Source: Limnobacter olei (GTDB lineage: Bacteria > Pseudomonadota > Gammaproteobacteria > Burkholderiales > Burkholderiaceae_B). Taken from it: a stretch of DNA of 64,000 nucleotides. The position numbers and the translations under genes are program-made. The first letter of the stretch is position 1. Each line of letters starts with the position of its first letter. The notes below the pieces were generated by a model. It saw nothing but the letters and a program-made list of their open reading frames with translations. It was not told where the DNA came from and did not search any database. The DNA is taken from positions 1 to 64,000 of the forward strand of contig NZ_JARFJD010000002.1 of the NCBI RefSeq assembly GCF_029087225.1. The letters are read 5' to 3'. Below, in pieces: positions 60,310 through 64,000 of the stretch.

Positions 60310-60974
60310 GGCTTGCGCCTTTTTCGGCCAGACAACAACAGCGAAGTGGCCACCGCCACCAGAGAGAACATCAACAGGGCCAGCGACATGGTGTTGGCTG
60401 CATTCAAGTCAAAACTTTGTACGCTGTCGTAAATTGAAATGGCCAAGGTTCGGGTTTCGCCAGGAATGCTGCCGCCTATCATCAGCACCACACCAAACTC
60501 GCCCAAGGTATGTACGAAGGTCAGCACCATGGCTGACAAAATACCGGGCCAGGCCAAAGGCAATTCCACCTTGGTGAAAATGGCCCAGGTGCTTAAACCG
60601 CTGACCTGTGCAGCCTCGTTCAAGTTGTGGGGAATGGATTCGAATGCGCGCTGAATGGGTTGCAGCATGAAAGGAATATTGAACAACACGGAAGCGAGCA
60701 ACAGGCCAGCAAAATTGAAAGTGAGCGAAATGCCCCAGGTGTTTTGAAGCCACTGCCCCACAGGCGAACCACCCCCCACAGCCACCAACAGGTAGTAACC
60801 CATCACCGTGGGTGGCAGCACCAGAGGCAGCAAAATGGCAGCCTCAATCCATGTGCGCCCTTTGAACGGAGTGCGCGCCAACCAGCGTCCAGCCAGCAAA
60901 CCCACCGGCAACAACACCAACAAGGTACCCAGTGCCAATTGAATGGACAGCGAAAACGCAGACCAATCCATCAT
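60306..60974 (-). CDS. modB: Molybdate ABC transporter permease ModB
   Basis: A 222-residue permease with about five membrane helices and the EAA-like loop (ESIPHNLNEAAQVSGLSTWA) typical of ModB. The conserved HTLGEFGVVLMIGG follows. It overlaps modA and modC by four bases. Confidence 0.93.
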   Translation of the reverse strand: MMDWSAFSLSIQLALGTLLVLLPVGLLAGRWLARTPFKGRTWIEAAILLPLVLPPTVMGYYLLVAVGGGSPVGQWLQNTWGISLTFNFAGLLLASVLFNIPFMLQPIQRAFESIPHNLNEAAQVSGLSTWAIFTKVELPLAWPGILSAMVLTFVHTLGEFGVVLMIGGSIPGETRTLAISIYDSVQSFDLNAANTMSLALLMFSLVAVATSLLLSGRKRRKP

Positions 60975-61735
60975 CGCCCAGGTACCTCGTCGTAGCCGTA
61001 TTTCTTGAGCACCGCGCGAGCAGGTGCTGTGTTCATAAAATCCGAAAATGCCTTTGCAGCCGGGTTATCTGGGCGAATCAGCACCATGCCCTGCACCAGA
61101 GATTGATGCCATTCACGGGGCAGCAAGGCATATTGGGTGCGTTCAGCCAGCTCGGGTGCAAGGGCTAGCGACAACGCCACCAGCCCGGCCTGTGCTGCAC
61201 CTGATGCCACGAACTGCGTAGCTTGCCCAATGTTTTCACCCATAACCAAGCGTGGCTTTGCCGTTGCCCACAAGTTAGCATGCATCAGCGCTTCTTGTGC
61301 ACGCATGCCATAAGGTGCCACGGTGGGGTTAGCAATGGCCAATTTGCTCAAACGTCCATCCTTCAATGCGGCGGCCAAGTCTGCCAAAGTGCCATCGGGT
61401 TTCAAGCGGCTTTCTCGCGGCAACAGCAACACCAAACGTCCTTCGGCGTAGGGCAATGCCGGCGATGCAGCCAGTTTTTCATCCACCAGCTTTTGGGGAA
61501 AAACCATGTCGGCAGACAAAAACACATCAAACGGCGCACCCTGTTTAATCTGGCTGTAAAAGTTGCCCGAAGAACCATACGCAACCCTCAAGCTGTGCCC
61601 AGTGGCTTTGGTAAATTGGGGGGAAATTTCGTCCAGCGCGTAGCGCAAAGTGGCTGCAGCGGCAATTGTAGCGCTGCCTGCATGGGCTGCGCCCAGGCTG
61701 ATGAGTAAAACAAAACAGGCCAATGTTTTCAACAC
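60971..61735 (-). CDS. modA: Molybdate-binding periplasmic protein ModA
   Basis: A 254-residue binding protein with signal peptide (ending GAAHAG) and the ModA pattern: SGNFYSQIKQGAPFDVFLSA, oxyanion-coordinating Ser/Ala residues and VAPYGMRAQEAL. It captures molybdate; ModA proteins also bind tungstate, which would matter for the AOR enzyme at 2329. It starts with GTG at 61735, 24 bp after arsH. Confidence 0.92.
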   Translation of the reverse strand: MLKTLACFVLLISLGAAHAGSATIAAAATLRYALDEISPQFTKATGHSLRVAYGSSGNFYSQIKQGAPFDVFLSADMVFPQKLVDEKLAASPALPYAEGRLVLLLPRESRLKPDGTLADLAAALKDGRLSKLAIANPTVAPYGMRAQEALMHANLWATAKPRLVMGENIGQATQFVASGAAQAGLVALSLALAPELAERTQYALLPREWHQSLVQGMVLIRPDNPAAKAFSDFMNTAPARAVLKKYGYDEVPGR

Positions 61736-61759
61736 AGTGTTTCGCCTACCTATTCAAAA

Positions 61760-62470
61760 TTAAATGCTGCGCTGATTCACACGTCTGGACAATTCTTCTG
61801 CAGACTCTACACGCTCGGAATAGCGGTCCACCAAATATTGCGCATGGCCGCGCGTCAGCAAGGTGAATTTCATGAGCTCTTCCATCACATCCACCAAGCG
61901 GTTGTAATACGGCGAAGGCTTCATGCGGTTGTTCTCATCAAACTCCATGAATGCTTTGGCAATCGAAGATTGGTTCGGAATGGTGATCATGCGCATCCAT
62001 CGACCCAACACGCGTAACTGGTTCACCACATTAAACGATTGCGAACCACCGCACACCTGCATCACAGCCAGGGTTTTGCCCTGTGTAGGCCGCTTGGCGC
62101 CACCGGTCAGGGGCAACCAGTCAATTTGCGTTTTCATCACGCCTGTCATGGCACCATGGCGCTCGGGCGAGCTCCACACCTGGCCCTCCGACCAATCTGC
62201 CAACTCACGAAGTTCTTGCACTTTGGGGTGTTGCTCATTCGCCTCATCCACCAAAGGCAAACCTTCCGGGTTAAAAAACCGAACCTCGGCCCCCATCAAG
62301 GTTAGCAAGCGCCCAGCTTCCTCGGCTGCCAAACGGCTGAATGAACGCGCACGCAGCGAGCCATATAAAATCAGAATCCGCGGCGGGTGCAACAAGCTGT
62401 CGCCCAGCAGATCACGATCAGGCTGCTTGAAACAGTTGGCATCCAGGTTGGACAAATCGCTCGGGTTCAT
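61760..62470 (-). CDS. arsH: ArsH-type NADPH-dependent FMN reductase
   Basis: A 236-residue flavoprotein with the flavodoxin-like phosphate loop [14 protein letters not shown] and the ArsH-typical [20 protein letters not shown] and [15 protein letters not shown] segments. ArsH oxidises trivalent organoarsenicals or acts as a quinone/azo/metal reductase. No ars genes adjoin, so a general reductase role within the mod cluster is possible. The last 24 bp gap suggests co-transcription with modABC. Confidence 0.88.
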   Translation of the reverse strand: MNPSDLSNLDANCFKQPDRDLLGDSLLHPPRILILYGSLRARSFSRLAAEEAGRLLTLMGAEVRFFNPEGLPLVDEANEQHPKVQELRELADWSEGQVWSSPERHGAMTGVMKTQIDWLPLTGGAKRPTQGKTLAVMQVCGGSQSFNVVNQLRVLGRWMRMITIPNQSSIAKAFMEFDENNRMKPSPYYNRLVDVMEELMKFTLLTRGHAQYLVDRYSERVESAEELSRRVNQRSI

Positions 62471-62502
62471 GACAACACCATTTCCTTCTTGTTTGAATCT
62501 GG

Positions 62503-62934
62503 TTAAAACCAGGCCACCGACATTTCAGAAAAATAAATCACTGCCACATAGCGCAATGTTTTTCCAATACCGACGAGCACAATAAACAGCCACAGGTTCA
62601 CTCGCATAATACCGGCGACCAGCGTCAACGGGTCACCTCCAACGGGCATCCAGGCCAACAATAAACTCCAAACCCCGTAGCGCTGAAACCAGGCCTGCAT
62701 TTTCTCGATTTGCTCAGGCTTAAAGTAAAACCATTTTTTGTGCTGGAAGTGCAAAAGGTAACGCCCCAGCACCCAGTTCACCACCGAACCCAGGGTATTG
62801 CCCACTGCGGCCACGGCCAGCAACAAACCAGCGGGTTCACCGGCGCGAATCATGGCAAACAAAACCACTTCGGAATAAAAGGGCAAAATGGTGGCCGCCA
62901 AAAAAGCAGAGGCAAACAGCAAGAGATACGACAT
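62503..62934 (-). CDS. yqaA: YqaA-family (VTT/DedA-like) membrane protein
   Basis: A 143-residue protein with about four hydrophobic segments and YqaA features: [35 protein letters not shown] and [16 protein letters not shown]. It belongs to the SNARE-associated/VTT group of small membrane proteins whose members are linked to lipid flipping or metal resistance. It is 32 bp upstream of arsH and 3 bp after the amidotransferase. Confidence 0.83.
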   Translation of the reverse strand: MSYLLLFASAFLAATILPFYSEVVLFAMIRAGEPAGLLLAVAAVGNTLGSVVNWVLGRYLLHFQHKKWFYFKPEQIEKMQAWFQRYGVWSLLLAWMPVGGDPLTLVAGIMRVNLWLFIVLVGIGKTLRYVAVIYFSEMSVAWF

Positions 62935-62937
62935 GGA

Positions 62938-63642
62938 TTACACGCGGAGGGAAGCTTGCTTGCATTGTTGCACAAGCCATTTGAACAGGCGCCGATGCTG
63001 CGGGCGGTACAACAAATATTCTGGGTGCCACTGCACGCCCAGCCAGTGGCAAGGGCCGGTGGGCTCGATGCCTTGTACAAAGCCGTCGAGGTCGCGGGCT
63101 ACAATTTGAACACCTGCGCCCAGTTGGTCTACCGCCTGGTGATGCAGGCTGTTGATGGGCAAACGGCTGGCCCGGGTTACCAAGGCCAAACAACTGCTGG
63201 CCCGCAAGGCCGCTGTTTTGCGTGGCAACACCGTGCCCCTGTTCGAGGTTAACTTTCGCTTTGCGCGAATGTCGATGTGCAAACTGCCACCCAAACTGAC
63301 ATTGATCAACTGGGTGCCCCGACAAATGCCCAGCATGGGCAACTGGTGCTTTAAAGCCCAGGCGATGTGCGCCTGCTCCAAGGCATCGCGATCGGGGTCG
63401 TAATGCGCTTTGGGTGCTTCCTCCTCGCCATACAGGGAGGGGTGAATATCATCACCACCACTCACAATCAGGGCATCAATTTGCGAAATCGGCCACGGGT
63501 GCTTCACGCTGATGCGTCGGGCTTTACCACCGGCCAGCCACACTGCCAACCGAATGCTGAACCACGACGGTGACCACCATTTGGCATTGCCGGTCACACC
63601 GACAATAGGTTTTCGTGAATGGTCGCCAGTTGCTGGTGCCAA
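62938..63642 (-). CDS. Class I glutamine amidotransferase (gamma-Glu-GABA hydrolase-like)
   Basis: About 235 residues of the peptidase C26 type. The nucleophile Cys is in LGICRGTQLINVSLGG and the catalytic His in GVQWHPEYLL, preceded by the SGGDDIHPSLYGE oxyanion-region motif. The start is uncertain: TTG 63642 follows GAAGGAAG and starts just before the family's first strand (KPIVGVTGN), whereas ATG 63687 adds 15 residues. Either start overlaps the preceding gene. Paired with an amidoligase-like gene, it may remove or transfer a glutamyl group in a peptide-tagging pathway rather than act in putrescine use. Confidence 0.85.
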   Translation of the reverse strand: MAPATGDHSRKPIVGVTGNAKWWSPSWFSIRLAVWLAGGKARRISVKHPWPISQIDALIVSGGDDIHPSLYGEEEAPKAHYDPDRDALEQAHIAWALKHQLPMLGICRGTQLINVSLGGSLHIDIRAKRKLTSNRGTVLPRKTAALRASSCLALVTRASRLPINSLHHQAVDQLGAGVQIVARDLDGFVQGIEPTGPCHWLGVQWHPEYLLYRPQHRRLFKWLVQQCKQASLRV

Positions 63643-64000
63643 GGCTCTTCCTTCAAGTTGATCAGGTTCTCGTTGTAATCCGTCCATTGTTCGCACATGG
63701 ACTTCAATGTGACCGGGTCCGCGGCGAGGTGTTCCACCACACACCAAATATTCCAGCTCTCGGCCAAACCCCAACCCTGCTTTTCAATCTCGCAGTTGGG
63801 CAAGCGGTAATGAAATGTTGGGCGAGCATTCACACGTTCATCCTGCACCGCAGCCAACACTCGCGTTTCATCGATCTGTTTGAACAAAGGCAGCAAATCC
63901 ATGCCCCGGTTTCGGGTCGGGTTGTATTCCAGATAATCGTCAATGATTTGTTCCAATGGTGTATCGGCCGTGTAGGTCATCACCTCCTGGATGTACTTTT
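63594..64000 (-). CDS. Amidoligase-like protein, C-terminal part (cut by window edge)
   Basis: The reading frame is open to the window end, so only the last 135 or so residues are present. The segment DDYLEYNPTRNRGMDLLPLF, then RPTFHYRLPNCEIEKQGWGL, and WNIWCVVEHLAADP recalls the C-terminal part of the Amidoligase_2 group. These are ATP-grasp/GCS-like ligases, often encoded beside class I amidotransferases. An AGGAGG stretch before the in-frame ATG at 63980 looks like coincidence inside the coding region. The assignment rests on pattern memory, so moderate certainty. Confidence 0.5.
   Translation of the reverse strand, partial: KYIQEVMTYTADTPLEQIIDDYLEYNPTRNRGMDLLPLFKQIDETRVLAAVQDERVNARPTFHYRLPNCEIEKQGWGLAESWNIWCVVEHLAADPVTLKSMCEQWTDYNENLINLKEEPWHQQLATIHENLLSV

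Noticed and set aside
63594-63983. Complete 129-residue gene starting at the AGGAGGTGATG near the window end
   Set aside because: The frame stays open upstream to the window edge and the protein lacks an N-terminal domain, so a truncated longer gene is more likely.
1-64000. tRNA, rRNA, riboswitch, insertion sequence or prophage
   Set aside because: I found no cloverleaf, conserved rRNA stretch, transposase, integrase or terminal inverted repeats that would support one.

Overview
The window looks like chromosomal DNA of a betaproteobacterium (Burkholderiales; a Limnobacter-like bacterium is my best guess, from protein character only). It is gene-dense, with many 4-base ATGA start/stop overlaps. 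I see no rRNA, tRNA, transposase, phage gene or CRISPR array. Two large functional blocks dominate: a quinoprotein/tungstoenzyme alcohol and aldehyde oxidation region (about 0.4-28 kb) and an iron acquisition region (about 28-51 kb).

Alcohol/aldehyde block. An operon on the minus strand (432-4694) encodes a tungsten aldehyde oxidoreductase of the Aromatoleum Aor type: polyferredoxin AorA, catalytic AorB, FAD/NAD subunit AorC, MoaD-like AorD and an unrecognised 100-residue protein. Next come a MoxJ-like periplasmic binding protein, cytochrome c-550 PedF, a divergent AcoR-type sigma-54 activator, a porin, pqqA (a 24-residue gene), pqqBCDE, an ABC-2 exporter pair, a FadL channel, a PQQ alcohol dehydrogenase with the Asp-x-Asp lanthanide signature, the SoxYZ-like/metallohydrolase quinoprotein relay pair, a ModE-type regulator, two transporters and a second, atypical PQQ dehydrogenase. 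I read eight -24/-12 (sigma-54) promoters in front of these genes, three of them with copies of a TGTTTCA-N3-TGAAACA dyad and one more with a half-site. This makes a single regulon likely: alcohol to aldehyde in the periplasm, aldehyde to acid on the tungstoenzyme.

Iron block. A Fur-box-led imelysin/di-haem/imelysin/DUF1513 operon diverges from hemP, a 52-codon relic of a TonB-dependent receptor, and DUF3649/PepSY/DUF3325 membrane genes. A five-haem cytochrome fusion and a TonB-dependent receptor follow. Then comes a vibrioferrin-type NIS siderophore operon (SbnG-like citrate synthase plus pvsABCDE order), then bfd, bfr and tonB-exbB-exbD, with Fur-box-like sites in front of the receptor, the siderophore operon, bfd and tonB.

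The remainder (51.4-64 kb) holds pgi, an SMP-30 lactonase and hexR with its own HexR box, a PAS hybrid histidine kinase, a large DUF6351 lipoprotein, and a minus-strand run: amidoligase-like gene (cut by the window edge), class I amidotransferase, YqaA, ArsH and modABC. ModABC could supply molybdate or tungstate for the Aor enzyme.
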